NCBI GenBank assembly: GCA_914767715.1
Contig: OU612067.1
Coordinates: 10,974,001 to 11,038,000 of the forward strand
Direction of reading: 5' to 3'
Origin: Membranipora membranacea
Lineage: Eukaryota; Bryozoa; Gymnolaemata; Cheilostomatida; Membraniporidae
Length of the DNA stretch: 64,000 bases
The notes under the pieces were generated by a model that worked only from the letters and a program-made list of their open reading frames with translations, was not told the origin of the DNA and did no database searches. This document shows positions 11,414 to 24,400 of this stretch, piece after piece. Both the position numbers and the translations under genes were made by a program. Positions within the stretch are counted from its first letter, which is position 1. Each line of letters begins with the position of its first letter.

Positions 11414-12885
11414 ATGTATGAATTAACAAAAAAATTACAAGCTGCTTAGTCCTATTAGAGAAAACAAACTAAGCAAACAGGAAAATAATGCAACTAATAC
11501 ATAATAATACAAATAATACAATGGAATAGAATGCAGATTAATTGCGTTCCATTGTAGAACATTCTTTCGCAGTTATATGTATAGATATATATTATATGTA
11601 TATACAATGCAATTTAATTGTCAGCAATATTTCATTATTCCTAATGTTTTTCATGATGTGGCATAAATGGCAAAACAGTACATATTACAATAAATTATAC
11701 CTAAGAGGTAGAAAAAATACTACTTGTTGTGAAGTTTGCATTTCCTATATTCTACTGGAAAGGTAGACACTATGATGGTAAATCTACACATTGAGTTATG
11801 TAATGCAATTACATAGAAAACCTTGCAATGATATCTACAACAATACTAGTCTTCTCACTGATCTCTAGGGAAGCTGAGCCAGTAGGCAAAATACACATAA
11901 ATATCTCAGCAATAGAGAAATATTACTGTATTAATGTATTACTGTATTCTAGAAATACCTGTTACAGCTTCACAATTAAATAAATATACACTTATATTAT
12001 ATTCTTCCTTCAAGGAAACAAACATGTTTGCCCAAATGAATTTAAATTGATTTTTTTTTATTGAAACAACACTTTGAGAGTGGATAACATTTCAAACATC
12101 AATTCTTCCTGTAAATACTGCATATGCAATCAATTTCACTTTTTCAAGAAAATATTCTTGGTATTCAGCCTTAGCCTCTAACCAAAACACTTTATCTTCT
12201 TTCCACAGAACTTCCAAAATTCCATCCTCCCTGTGTTTACCAGTGAATCACCATGTTAACTCAACAATTTGCTTGCAAACAGAGGTACTTTTTTTCCCAT
12301 GTTTTACTTTAAATATAATAGGATACTACTACTACTACATAGGCTCAATATTACTGCACCACTTTAAGAGCCAAAATCAAAAGACTCAGAAATGGCCCAA
12401 AATTCAACTCTCATATGAAATGCTATTTTTAAGTACTGAATTAATACTTTAGTGTTTTCACTTTGCTGCTCTGCCACATAAGCTATAGACAGACTGGGGA
12501 ACACATTGTTATTCAGATGAGTGGTAAATGCAAGGAGAAACAGGAGACTGATGTTACTCCTTGGTAAATAAATGTAAAATAAAATAATAATGGAGTGGAC
12601 CTTTTTCTTTTGAGCTGTCACTGTTTTCAAACAAGGAGTAACACATTTACTCCTTTGTTGGAGCAACCTAAGAATGATACTCCTTGCTTCAGTGGGCAGT
12701 GTGTGGTTGCTAGTGAAAGTCTGGCTGGTCCTAAGCCAAATGCTGCACCCTTGCCATCTCTCACTCAGTCATTGGGAAAATTATATAATCTAATCATTTT
12801 CATATTTGTTTCAATTATATAAATATGTAGGCAGTGAAACATTTTCATAGTAATCCACAGCCAGACCTTAAAATCATTCAGGATG
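11414..12885. other. Intergenic; one hairpin-family member
   Basis: No gene is seen. At 12632-12657 there is a hairpin CAAGGAGTAA-CACAT-TTACTCCTTTG, related to hairpins at 25697 and 34317. Confidence 0.45.
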
Positions 12886-13530
12886 GCGATCGCGGTCATC
12901 AAGGGGTGGGAGGGAAGCTAGGCAACTTTATTGTTTGTAATTTATCACTTTTTTTAACTTGAGCACCAGTTTACAGCCCATTTGTCTCATTCCACGAAGT
13001 TCTAACCCTCATTTTCAGTTTCCTCATATCCAAAATAAAATAAATGTGCAGACTTGTTAATGGTTGTCTTCTCCCTTCAGACACGGCACTTTATGGAGAC
13101 TGAAATGAATCTTGTCAATGTAGGCTCGCTAGTAATATACCTTAGACTATGATCTATGTAGCGATCCAAGATTGTCATCCTTTTGCCTTTATTTTCCCGC
13201 GCTGATTGAATAGTTGTCTTACCTTGACGGTGGAATATGACCGAAACGACAACTCCTAATCAAATATAGCAAGTCTCCCCAAACTGCCGTATCTGAGAAT
13301 GTTCAGACAACGGAGAAGGCAGACAATAATAAGTCTGCACATTTTAATGGGGTAACCACATAGTGGTAAGTTTTAAGGTATGAGGAATCTGAAAATGAGG
13401 GTTAGAACTCTGTGAAATGAGGCAAAAATGCTGGTGCTAAAGTTAAAAAAGTGATAAATTACAAAAAGACGGAAGTTTCTAGCTTTCCACTCACCCCCTT
13501 AACGACCGCCTACGGTCAGTCTTAGTCCTA
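12886..13530. mobile_element. Foldback element, about 160-bp arms
   Basis: 12886-13045 and 13378-13530 are inverted copies: AGTTCTAACCCTCATTTTCAG against CTGAAAATGAGGGTTAGAACT, and TAATTTATCACTTTTTT against its complement. The 330-bp loop has no recognised gene. It may be a non-autonomous DNA transposon; weak similarity may extend out to about 12780 and 13680. Confidence 0.6.
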
Positions 13531-14318
13531 CGGTTGAGTCAGTCTCACTCAATTTCTTTTTCAGTAAGAGTAAGTGAAATTGATTGGAAGAAATATGCCC
13601 CCATTTTACCACAATTATATAATAAATAGGCATTACACTTTAATCCACCGCAACTTATTTATATAGTAGAAAATATTCTAATATAGACCAATGATATTTG
13701 AGACCATTCGGACATGTTAAATAGTATTCTACAATGTGTGTTACCGGGATAACCAGACACAAACTCAATGATAGCATGATATTCTGAGTATTTCCGAGAA
13801 TTCCGGTCCAAATCTTGATTGTTGGAGTGTCATGAACCCGCCCTTTTTTTTTATTGATCTTTATTTGAGCCGATCTTATAAAGGTATTTAGGACTTAACG
13901 CAGATACCTTTATATGCTAAGGCCTACTCAATAGTGTTGTTGTCATATTTACGCTATGATGTATTCTCCGAAACAACAAAAGTTGGCGCCATTGCCACTA
14001 GGACCTTGCACAGCCAGAAATGAAGATAGATAGAAATGAAGATAGATAGAAATGAGAAGTTCAATTGGGATGAAATTGCCGCACCGTCTTATGTGATTGG
14101 TTACCCCAGTAGTCTGAACCAAAGTGTTGGCTGAACTGTACACTGCTACTCACACAAATTAAAGATATATACATATGTTATTAAATACCACACGCTATAT
14201 TGTTTTTTGTTGATGGGTGACAGTGAAAGCTCAAAATAACTGTTGTCAATTAAGTGATTGACAATCATATTAATCTCCCGACTATGCATTACATTAAAGT
14301 TGCTTGTTTGTTGTAGAC
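13531..14318. other. Intergenic, upstream of the chromodomain gene
   Basis: Nothing is recognised except a short GAAATGAAGATAGATA tandem at about 14020-14056. Confidence 0.4.
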
Positions 14319-17300
14319 ATGCCGAAGGGAGAGAAATTATGTAAAAAATGCTCAGAAGTAGTAATGGCGGCGGCCAAGAAATGCAAAAAATGCAGTAAGT
14401 GTGCACCACATTTTCTTATTTCTCATCGATGCTCTTTGGGTTAATGGTGTAAATTTTGTGAGTTTGATGGTAAGATATTATCTATTTCACCAATGTAATC
14501 TTTGTTGCCTTTGAGAAGGCATGCCCAATTGTTTATAGTTATGTACGGTAGCTTTTGACGATTAGTGATTGGTAAGAGAAACAAAATTTCATCTAGTTTG
14601 TTCCTCAAGGCACAAGCTAAGTTTATACAGATTGGACGTAAGAATTGTTTTTTCAATTATATGTATTGCCCATGTGTTTATGCAAAACCACCTATCTTTT
14701 CCAGAAACTCCAATAATTAAACCGGGGATTCAGGCCCGCATGGAAGCTGAGAGGAAAAGAGGGGAGGAAATGAGGAGAGACCCTAAAAGAAGGAAGAGGG
14801 GACATGCTATGGAGCAATTCATGCTATCGGTAAGTGACGGTTCACCAATTTCTTGCTTCATGTCATCATTCTAGGTTAAATACGAATACAAGATTTTAGT
14901 TGGTACAAATGTATAATAAGATTCTTCGTTACAAAATATGACAGTAGTCTGTTTGCCGCTATGTGTCTGATTGGTTTCTGGCTGACTCATGTATTTGTTT
15001 ACCTAAGTTCTCCAACTACATGTAACATGGGAGTTGCCTTCACTTTGTATGTGGCTGGGCAACTTCAAAGTAATATGTGATGGCCATTAAAATTTGGCCA
15101 CTAGTCAAAATAACACTGCATAACGGTGCATCAATTTGCATAATTTAGTTTAATATCATTATTGTAATGATGTCCATGACGTTATGTTCCTCAGGTATGT
15201 ATATAGTGATCCACATTCCTGCACATACAACCATTGGCCAATATTAAGCTGTTGGTGTCTTGCGAATAATGTGGCGAAATAGAATGACAACCAGTTTGGA
15301 ATGATGTTATAGAGGATGGGCTTTGCTAAGCAGATTCTTTAAATCGTTGTATCAGACAAACATTTTGATATTACTGAGCATAGCTATAGGGTTTGGTAAC
15401 CTTAAGTACCATGACATTTTACCTGACAGTATTTTATTTTATTTTGACAGGCAGCAAGACTCTCTGGTTTTGGAATTGAGATTTCATTTTTTGCCTACGC
15501 AGAAAGAAAAGTCCAGGTGTGGTCCTCACACCTGGACAATGAAAGAATAAAAAAACTGGCACTTGTTGCCAACGGCCTGGCAGGCTTGCCGGCTAGCAAC
15601 ACAGACTGTAAGTTGTCAAATAGTGTTTCATTGATCAAGGGAATTTTGCATAGGTTTGACTAGTATAAAGCCAGTACCCGAAATTCAATAATATCGAGGT
15701 ATCAAACTGATTCGAAGGAATTACTATCTAAAAATCCTGCAACATTTACTTGAAAACCTTGTACAAATATCTGGTATGAACTTGCAACTGGGTAACAAAT
15801 GCATTTTAGTGCAGTTTGGTTGTAGACTCTGGTTATTTCTCAATTCAGGTTAAGTACTACTGGCAACCTTCTAACTGATCAACTGGGGAAAGCTATTAGC
15901 TTGCAGATGACCTTTTGTTGCTATAGTGCTTTGATAGTTTTAGGCTTGATTGCATATAATTAGTAGTGTTTTTCTTGCTTCAGATTTTCAGATTTATTAC
16001 TGTATGACTAAAAGGTTTTGTTCCACATGCCATGTACATAAAAATGTATATGTGTTTTTTTTTCTTCTTTTTTACCAACAGACGAAATGTTGTGCAAGAT
16101 TGGGGAGGGCGGAAGAGAGACAGAGGAGTACAGAGGAGAGACAGGGGAGATAGGACGGGAGACAGGGGAGGGAGGAGGAGTGACGGATGAGGACGGAGGA
16201 GAGACAGATCAGGGAGGTGGAGTGACAGATGAGGACGGAGGAGAGGCAGAGGGGGGTAGAGGAGAGACAGGGGAGGGAGGAGAGACAGACGAGGACAGAG
16301 GAGAGGTGACAGAGGAGGACATAGAGAACATGATTAGATCATCAACATCTGAGAATAATGGTTAGTCTAAGAAGGACATTTCCCTAAAAGAAGATACCCT
16401 GATCCTTAATCACCTGCAGCCACTAAATTTCCAAAGTCATCCATCAAATTGTCAACATGTATTGTCATACAAGGCTTGCTTTATGTGAGTTATGATTATT
16501 CCTACGGTTTGCAGGTCTTTTTATGCAAATACAAAAACCTCATGACTATGTTTTTGCGCTGTAGAAATAATGAGATGGTCTATGTGTCGCATTTAGGACA
16601 CAAGTCCTTGAAGACTCTTTACAAAATCACCACTTCTAGGCAGTTAACTCACACAACTCTGATAATGTCTTGCGCTAGATAACATTTCATCAATCCGTTG
16701 TATCGCAGTGTTGAATTTATTTTTGTTAGAGAGTGAGGATGATAGCAAGAAGGTGGAGGAAGAGGAAACATTTAATGTGGAGGCAATCCTCAAAGAAAGA
16801 ATTGTAAGTTAACATTCTATATGCGCCGGAGTTTTATTTCCCACTTAGCCAACAAATTCTAACTCAGGTCATTCGATGGTTGCATTGCGTATTCATGGAA
16901 AGCCGGAAGCGGTCAAAGATTTGTCCTCCATTGTCAGGTCACATGTTGAAATCTTGACTATTGCTCATGTTGTTGACGGAGGTATGTTTTCCATACTTGG
17001 ATCCCAAAAAGAAAATTTCTATGCCCTTATTTGTAATTTCTAGGATATATTGTACAGACTGTCTCATTGATAATAAGGTGTATATTGTAATTGAATTGGT
17101 GTTTATACTGAAATTAAATTGTAGTGGTACCAACACCCAGAATAAAAGAAAGTTCGTAATTGACTCCAAAGGGCTATTTGGTGTTTGCTCAGTGATTAAA
17201 AACAGGTAGGCTGATACTTGTGAATATTTTATTTCCAGAATAAGAAGAGAGGAATAAGCGAATGGTTAGTGCAGTGGGAGGATGAGGGCAGGTTAGTATT

Positions 17301-17954
17301 AGTAAACAATCTGTCGCTATCAGTTTTTTTGTCACAATTCACACATAGTTGCATGGTAACTACAATGAATTTGCAGATCATGTTTGATAGTGTCATGTTG
17401 TTTCCACTCTGTTCATCTATATGGAAAAGTGAGTCTTCAAGACAAAATTAACGCTCCCTGATTTCTCTAAAATTACTTTGACCATATCATAGTCACTAAG
17501 TGTGATAAAGCGTGTAGAATAGGATGACTGGTAAATCGGTAAACAGGTTAATTTTAATGTTTTAGCCTTTATCTTCATTGCATCATTGTCTATAGTACCC
17601 ATGTACTAATCTATGCTATTTTTTTCCCTCTTAGCAAGAGATGGAAACCTACATGGGAGCCGTTGAGCAACATCTACGACACCTGCAAGTTTGCTGAATA
17701 CATGGTTTGTGCATATACTATTTCATTTATCTTCTATCCGATTGTATCAAGTGCACTCAATTCAGTCACAAACTCGATTTTTAGCGTCGATTTGCACGTA
17801 TTGATGTTTAGTGATAAAATGTTGTAATTTATCTACAGCTTTGCACCTTTTTTAGTTGCCCACTGCGCACATCACGGCTCAAAATATTGGAACCATGCTG
17901 ATGAGGTACTTCATCTATTGCGTGCATATTTTTTTCCTTTTGATATGCAATTAA
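14319..17954 (+). CDS. Zinc-ribbon and chromodomain protein, 8 exons
   Basis: Exons 14319-14394, 14705-14829, 15451-15607, 16082-16360, 16730-16803, 17239-17291, 17635-17704 and 17856-17954 join with GT-AG borders and consistent phase to 310 residues. Residues 8-25 hold a CxxC-x10-CxxC pair (a likely zinc ribbon), followed by a basic stretch with RDPKRRKRG (a possible nuclear signal). Exon 3 (starting AARLSGFG) is unfamiliar. Exon 4 is a low-complexity Gly/Glu/Thr/Asp-rich spacer. Residues 227-278 are a chromodomain, split over three exons: FNVEAILKERI, WLVQW, TWEPLSNIYD. That fold usually binds methylated histone tails, so I infer a chromatin reader. The last exon could instead splice on at 17906. 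The gene converges with the KDZ gene. No name is recognised. Confidence 0.78.
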
Positions 17955-18003
17955 CAAGCATCCTCACCTATCCTAACCTATCTCCGGTCTGTACGGATAG
18001 CGC

Positions 18004-18009
18004 AATAAA
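18004..18009 (+). terminator. Poly(A) signal of the chromodomain gene
   Basis: AATAAA 50 bp after the in-frame stop at 17952-17954. It supports 17856-17954 as the terminal exon. Confidence 0.5.
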
Positions 18010-18479
18010 CAAGCATGTTCTCTGTTTGATAGCTCAAGAAGAAGAAGTGAAGTAGCCTAAACATCATTATAGAAGAATACTCAAAAAAGCAACAGGTGCC
18101 AACACAGTTCATAATTATTATCTTTAACTGGATTTTAAGTTTTCTGCATTCATTATAAGGAATAATACTCATTTTTGTAATACCGTCTCATTGTCACTTT
18201 TAACTTACCTCTAGGACATTTTTTAAAATATTATTTTTACATTGCGTAAGCAATCAAAACCAGTTTCATGTTGACATTTACTCAGACTTTTTTCTGTTAT
18301 TAGCAGCTCCAGCATATATAGTTTTGTCAATACTGTTTCCTTCAACTGTATTTTTGTTGAACAGTTCGGTAAATAAATTTACTTTTGATATAAAACAGAG
18401 GCTGACCGCAAATTTTGTTTGGACTAAGTGTTTTCGTGAGGCGAAATCCCCTGTGCACAACAAATATTTAATCTGTAGA

Positions 18480-21080
18480 AATTGTTTCTCTGTTTTTAAA
18501 GCGGTGGCTATTACAAAGCATCGCTGGTTAGTTTTTATGACGTATTCATACCTTTTTTTGAGGGTATTGAAAAACTACTGAGCAATCGCCCTATGGAGAA
18601 GGGGGGGGGGGGGGTGAAACTACCAACAACTAATCAACATTACATCCACCACCCATGTTTCTGCCATAAAAATCTAATTAAATCTTGAAGCTCAGATCTA
18701 ATAGCATTTCCATAAATGCATCCAACGTCCGCAGCGCACTGTATAATTTTTAAAACTCTGTTTGTAAAGCAGTGGCTATTATAAACTATCCTTGCTGAGG
18801 TTGAGTTAGTTTTCGTGACAATTTCATCTTTCAAGATTTTCTGAGGGTGTTGGAAAATAAAATTTCGAATTGCCAGTTGCTGTTGCCGGATATTATTTTA
18901 TATTCTTCCTTGCATCACCGGAGCATCATATAAAAGTTTTCATGAGCCCCTGATTAACCTGCATGGAGATATGAGCGATCTCCCTATGCAGAAGGGGGGG
19001 GGACAACTACCGACAAATAATCAACATTACATCCACCACCCATGTTTCTGCCATAAAAATCTATTTAAATCTTGAAGCTCAGATCTAATAGCATTTCCAT
19101 AAATGCAACCAACGTCCGCAGCGCACTGTATAATTTTTAAAACTCTGTTTGTAAAGCAGTGGCTATTATAAACTATCCTTGCTGAGGTTGAGTTAGTTTT
19201 CGTGACAATTTCATCTTTCAAGATTTTCTGAGGGTGTTGGAAAATAAAATTTCGAATTGCCAGTTGCTGTTGCCGGATATTATTTTATATTCTTCCTTGC
19301 ATCACCGGAGCATCATATAAAAGTTTTCATGAGCCCCTGATTAACCTGCACGGAGATATGAGCGATCTCCCTATGCAGAAGGGGGGGGACAACTACCGAC
19401 AAATAATCAACATTACATCCACCACCCATGTTTCTGCCATAAAAATCTAATTAAATCTTGAAGCTCAGATCTAATAGCATTTCCATAAATGCAACCAACG
19501 TCCGCAGCGCACTGTATAATTTTTAAAACTCTGTTTGTAAAGCAGTGGCTATTATAAACTATCCTTGCTGAGGTTGAGTTAGTTTCCGTGATAAATTCAT
19601 CTTTCAAGATTTTCTGAGGGTGTTGGAAAATAAAATTTCGAATTGCCAGTTGCTGTTGCCGGATATTATTTTATATTCTTCCTTGCATCACCGGAGCATC
19701 ATATAAAAGTTTTCATGAGCCCCTGATTAACCTGCATGGAGATATGAGCGATCTCCCTATGCAGAAGGGGGGGGGGGACAACTACCAACAAATAATCAAC
19801 ATTACATCCACAACCCATGTTTCTGCCATAAAAATCTAATTAAATCTTGAAGCTCAGATCTAATAGCATTTCCATAAATGCAACCAACGTCCGCAGCGCA
19901 CTGTATAATTTTTAAAACTCTGTTTGTAAAGCAGTGGCTATTATAAACTATCCTTGCTGAGGTTGAGTTAGTTTTCGTGACAATTTCATCTTTCAAGATT
20001 TTCTGAGGGTGTTGGAAAATAAAATTTCGAATTGCCAGTTGCTGTTGCCGGATATTATTTTATATTCTTCCTTGCATCACCGGAGCATCATATAAAAGTT
20101 TTCATGAGCCCCTGATTAACCTGCACGGAGATATGAGCGATCTCCCTATGCAGAAGGGGGGGGACAACTACCGACAAATAATCAACATTACATCCACCAC
20201 CCATGTTTCTGCCATAAAAATCTAATTAAATCTTGAAGCTCAGATCTAATAGCATTTCCATAAATGCAACCAACGTCCGCAGCGCACTGTATAATTTTTA
20301 AAACTCTGTTTGTAAAGCAGTGGCTATTATAAACTATCCTTGCTGAGGTTGAGTTAGTTTCCGTGATAAATTCATCTTTCAAGATTTTCTGAGGGTGTTG
20401 GAAAATAAAATTTCGAATTGCCAGTTGCTGTTGCCGGATATTATTTTATATTCTTCCTTGCATCACCGGAGCATCATATAAAAGTTTTCATGAGCCCCTG
20501 ATTAACCTGCATGGAGATATGAGCGATCTCCCTATGCAGAAGGGGGGGGGGACAACTACCAACAAATAATCAACATTACATCCACAACCCATGTTTCTGC
20601 CATAAAAATCTAATTAAATCTTGAAGCTCAGATCTAATAGCATTTCCATAAATGCAACCAACGTCCGCAGCGCACTGTATAATTTTTAAAACTCTGTTTG
20701 TAAAGCAGTGGCTATTATAAACTATCCTTGCTGAGGTTGAGTTAGTTTCCGTGATAAATTCATCTTTCAAGATTTTCTGAGGGTGTTGGAAAATAAAATT
20801 TCGAATTGCCAGTTGCTGTTGCCGGATATTATTTTATATTCTTCCTTGCATCACCGGAGCATCATATAAAAATTTTCATGAGCCCCTGATTAACCTGCAC
20901 GGAGATATGAGCGATCTCCCTATGCAGAAGGGGGGGACAACTACCGACAAATAATCAACATTACATCCACCACCCATGTTTCTGCCATAAAAATCTAATT
21001 AAATCTTGAAGCTCAGATCTAATAGCATTTCCATTAATGCAACCAACGTCTTGAAAATGAAATTTCGAATTGCCAGTATC
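18480..21080 (+). repeat. Satellite array, 388-bp unit, about 6.5 copies, dimeric higher-order structure
   Basis: Units start with ACATCCAC(C/A)ACCCATG at about 18640, 19027, 19413, 19802, 20188, 20576 and 20961, with spacings of 385-389. Each carries a G7-G14 tract after CTATGCAGAA. A diverged partial unit precedes the array (18480-18600) and a deleted one ends it (about 21050). Variants alternate: CACGGAG before copies 3, 5 and 7, CATGGAG before copies 2, 4 and 6, so the homogenised unit is a 775-bp dimer. A 64-codon minus-strand frame is open in every full copy, but I read this as a by-product of homogenisation. Confidence 0.92.
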
Positions 21081-21479
21081 TATAACATAACATAGGTATA
21101 ATCTGATTTCTTCAATGAGTGCACCCAGTCTTCTGTCTAGTTTTAAAGATACACCAGTCACCAAATAAATGTAAATCATTGAACTTTCTTAGACGGATGA
21201 GTTTTTCATTGTATTTGGATGGGTAGGTGTTTAATTGTCATCTCGACCTCTCAATTGGGCACCTGATAAATAAATATTTTCAGAAGAATTGAAAAGCATT
21301 GTTGCATGAGCACACTGAATATATTTGGTAACAAAAAAACCTGCATCAAATCGTCAAAAGAGGATGATACGCAAAGCAATGATGATGATAAATGATGATG
21401 TTCAGGGTCTGATATGTTCCAGTCATTTATATCATATAGTATTTATTATTATTATAGTGATTATTTATTATTAATTCAT
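21081..21479. other. Spacer between the satellite and the KDZ gene
   Basis: No gene. It is the 3' flank of the minus-strand KDZ gene. AATAAA motifs on that strand can serve for polyadenylation, but I cannot choose one. Confidence 0.35.
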
Positions 21480-24400
21480 CTAATCTTCTTCAACATCACT
21501 TTCTATTTGTGGTTCATCAAAAAACATGTCGTCAAAGTCTTGCTCCGTCATAATGTAAGCGTCACACGCATTTGCCAAATAGTTTGTTAGCCATGAAGCA
21601 TGGTCGCCCTCTGACATGTTACACTGTTTGATAGCGTTTTCAGCCAATTTGGCTCTTTCTTTATGCAGAATATCCAGCTCTTCTGCCACCCTCTGTCTTC
21701 GCTGGAAAACGTCCACTGCAGCTAAGACCTCAGGTCGTAGCATCTCTGCCTCAATACTTCCTTCGCTCCATGGAAATTTGAGTGTCGCTTTGCAGTTGTT
21801 TAGTCTCGCCATTGATATCCCCTTATGACCTAACACAATAACAACATCATAAATGAGGGAGTAGGCACATCCTGTCTTGAATATGTATGTCAGGCTTTCA
21901 GCAATGACTCGCATGGCACATTTTTTATGAATCGCCTGACATATTCACAACTTTCCCCTTTCAGCTAGACAAAAATATAACCGAAACTGGGTTAACAATT
22001 CACTGAAACCTGAGAGTCTGCTAGATATATGTTTATAAACTACATTGATTATGATACATACTTTTAGCATATTTCTTCATCTCTTCCTTCAACCTCTCCG
22101 TCTGCTTACTCAGTGAGCCTCTCATGGTTTGCCTGGATTTTGAAGTATCTAAAATACATCACAGAATGAAAGTCAAAGTCAAAATCCAATCTCCATTTTT
22201 ATGGATTTTTTTCCACAGTTTATTGCATTTTTATTTTCAATCTCCGTTTTACTATTTTGGAGCGTATCACTCTGTACAACTTTGGAGCATATCATTCTAT
22301 ACTATTTTGGAGCAATCACGCCTTTTTTCGGAATTGACGCATTCTACCCTTTTGCACAGGACACTTTGACGTTATGATAGAGCTTGGTTTATTTTTTACG
22401 ATGACTGTTTAAAATTAAATTCACTATTCATGAAAATTAAGTCTGATTTTGATGCGAAAAGGTATCTCAACGATGAGTTATTAGTAAATTGAGTTAAAAA
22501 CTTATCAAGTTCAAGTGCCTGACAAACTTGAGTAGCTAAACAAAACAGCCCCTTTCTTTAACAGGAAGGGGCAACTCCATACAAAATAAAATTGAATTAT
22601 GATGCACAAAAGAGGAGTGTCTGTTCTGCTTGGGTATTCTGTCGGTTGAATATCTGACAATCTGACCCATTTCTCTCACTACAGTGAATAATTCTTTCAG
22701 CAAAAAATGGGAAAGTTGACCTCCTGGGGTTTCATCAAATGTTTTTTATTTAAGTAGTTTTTGTGTGTCACAGAAATCATTGTACACTTGATTTTTAGGA
22801 TAATGTGTACGGGACAAGGAGTACAAAGCTTCCCTACCTGCTTCTGTTAACAGTTTCTGCTCCATCCTTTTGCATCTACTTGCAAGCTCTTCAATACACT
22901 TCTCGTTTTTTGTTGTGGCATCTGCAATAATGATGGTTTATATGGGTGCAGGGAAAAACAACAATATTTTAATCTCATAGGCTAGAGTAAAATTTAATGG
23001 GGGACAAATATTTGACTAAATTCTTCATGGAAATGTTTTTGTGCGGAAAACCTATGTGCTTTGTAGATGATACAGGATGGGGAGGAAGGGGAAAATATGC
23101 TCACTATTCTTACAAGAGTGAGTTGCATAAGGGGAGGCAAATGAGTGAGGGACACACTATATGACTAAGAGATGACAGGTTCGGAGACAACACAACGACA
23201 AAGCCTAGCCGGAACACTTACTTTGCCCAATGTTAGCTATGTCACTTGCTACTCTTGCGAGATACTCTTCATTTTTACCAATTTCTTCGCATGTTGTTTT
23301 GAGTAGCTCCTCTAGGCCTTTCAGTTCTTGTTCTCGCTGCATTTAAATTAAAAAAAGCATCATCTATTATATTGCGGGATGCAAGCAAACCAACCAGCAC
23401 AGAAAAAGGGAAAACAACTCTAAACACTGCCATTTTGAGTTACCGCAAATGCTCATATACCCAGCTAGAGTTCAACACAGCAGGTATAAATAACATCCAT
23501 GGTTAATGGCAAATAGAGTATAAATTTTACTTCAGCGCACCATCATTAATATAATTTACTACGGCAGAACGGCTTAACAAATACCAAAGCCTTGAATAAG
23601 TTGCCAATTAGCACGATGCTTAGTCATGATAAGCTAAATCTCTATTTATTGTTTATCGCCGTACATTTTATCTGAAGATGCTGAAATTTGGAAATCTAAA
23701 TCAAACCATGAAATTCGACTACCTGAAAATTATTTAAACCCGGAAGCCGATGGTATCTAGTGATATGGTCACATTTGAAAAGCGACTACACAAAAGCCCT
23801 ATATATATGATTATAATAAATAGTGGCTGTTAGTAAGACGGAGACAACTATAGGAAACTGGAAGATGAGTCAAACGAATATTGCTAATCAATGGTGCAAC
23901 TTGAGACTGAAATAATGAACATTCTGGACTTCAGGAAGAACTCACCCCCCCCCCCCCTTCTTATTAACCAGCGAGAACAAAAGAGATGAGGCTACAATAA
24001 CAGACGTCATAGAACAGCAGTTAGCAACACGTGCCGTCTTTGGAAAACCAATCAGAGGGTATATAAGGAATAAAAGAGAATTACGATAACACACAACGAG
24101 AGAACGAACACACACACACACACAGGCACACACAACCACAGAACACTTTTAATACAATTATAGAATTGTATTACGCGAACTATCTTTGAAGTATTTTTTC
24201 ATAAGCAAAATTATTTAAGTACACCTTATACTTTGAATCATGTTCTTTACTCACATCTTCTAAGGATTTATATTGGATATTAACTACTATTGGATATTAT
24301 ATTACTTATATTAACTACTATTGGATATTATATTACTTATATTAACTACTATTGGATATTATAACTACTTATTGGATATTATACTACTCGGAGTTCGAAG

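Noticed and set aside
18640-21179. Seven conserved small proteins (64-72 codons) on the minus strand
   Set aside because: The frames are identical because the satellite is homogenised. No start context, splice sites or domain supports coding.
21830-21914. Start of the last KDZ exon at 21914
   Set aside because: The frame is open upstream of 21829, but the acceptor at 21830 joins the previous exon in phase, while the upstream acceptor leads to a stop after four residues.
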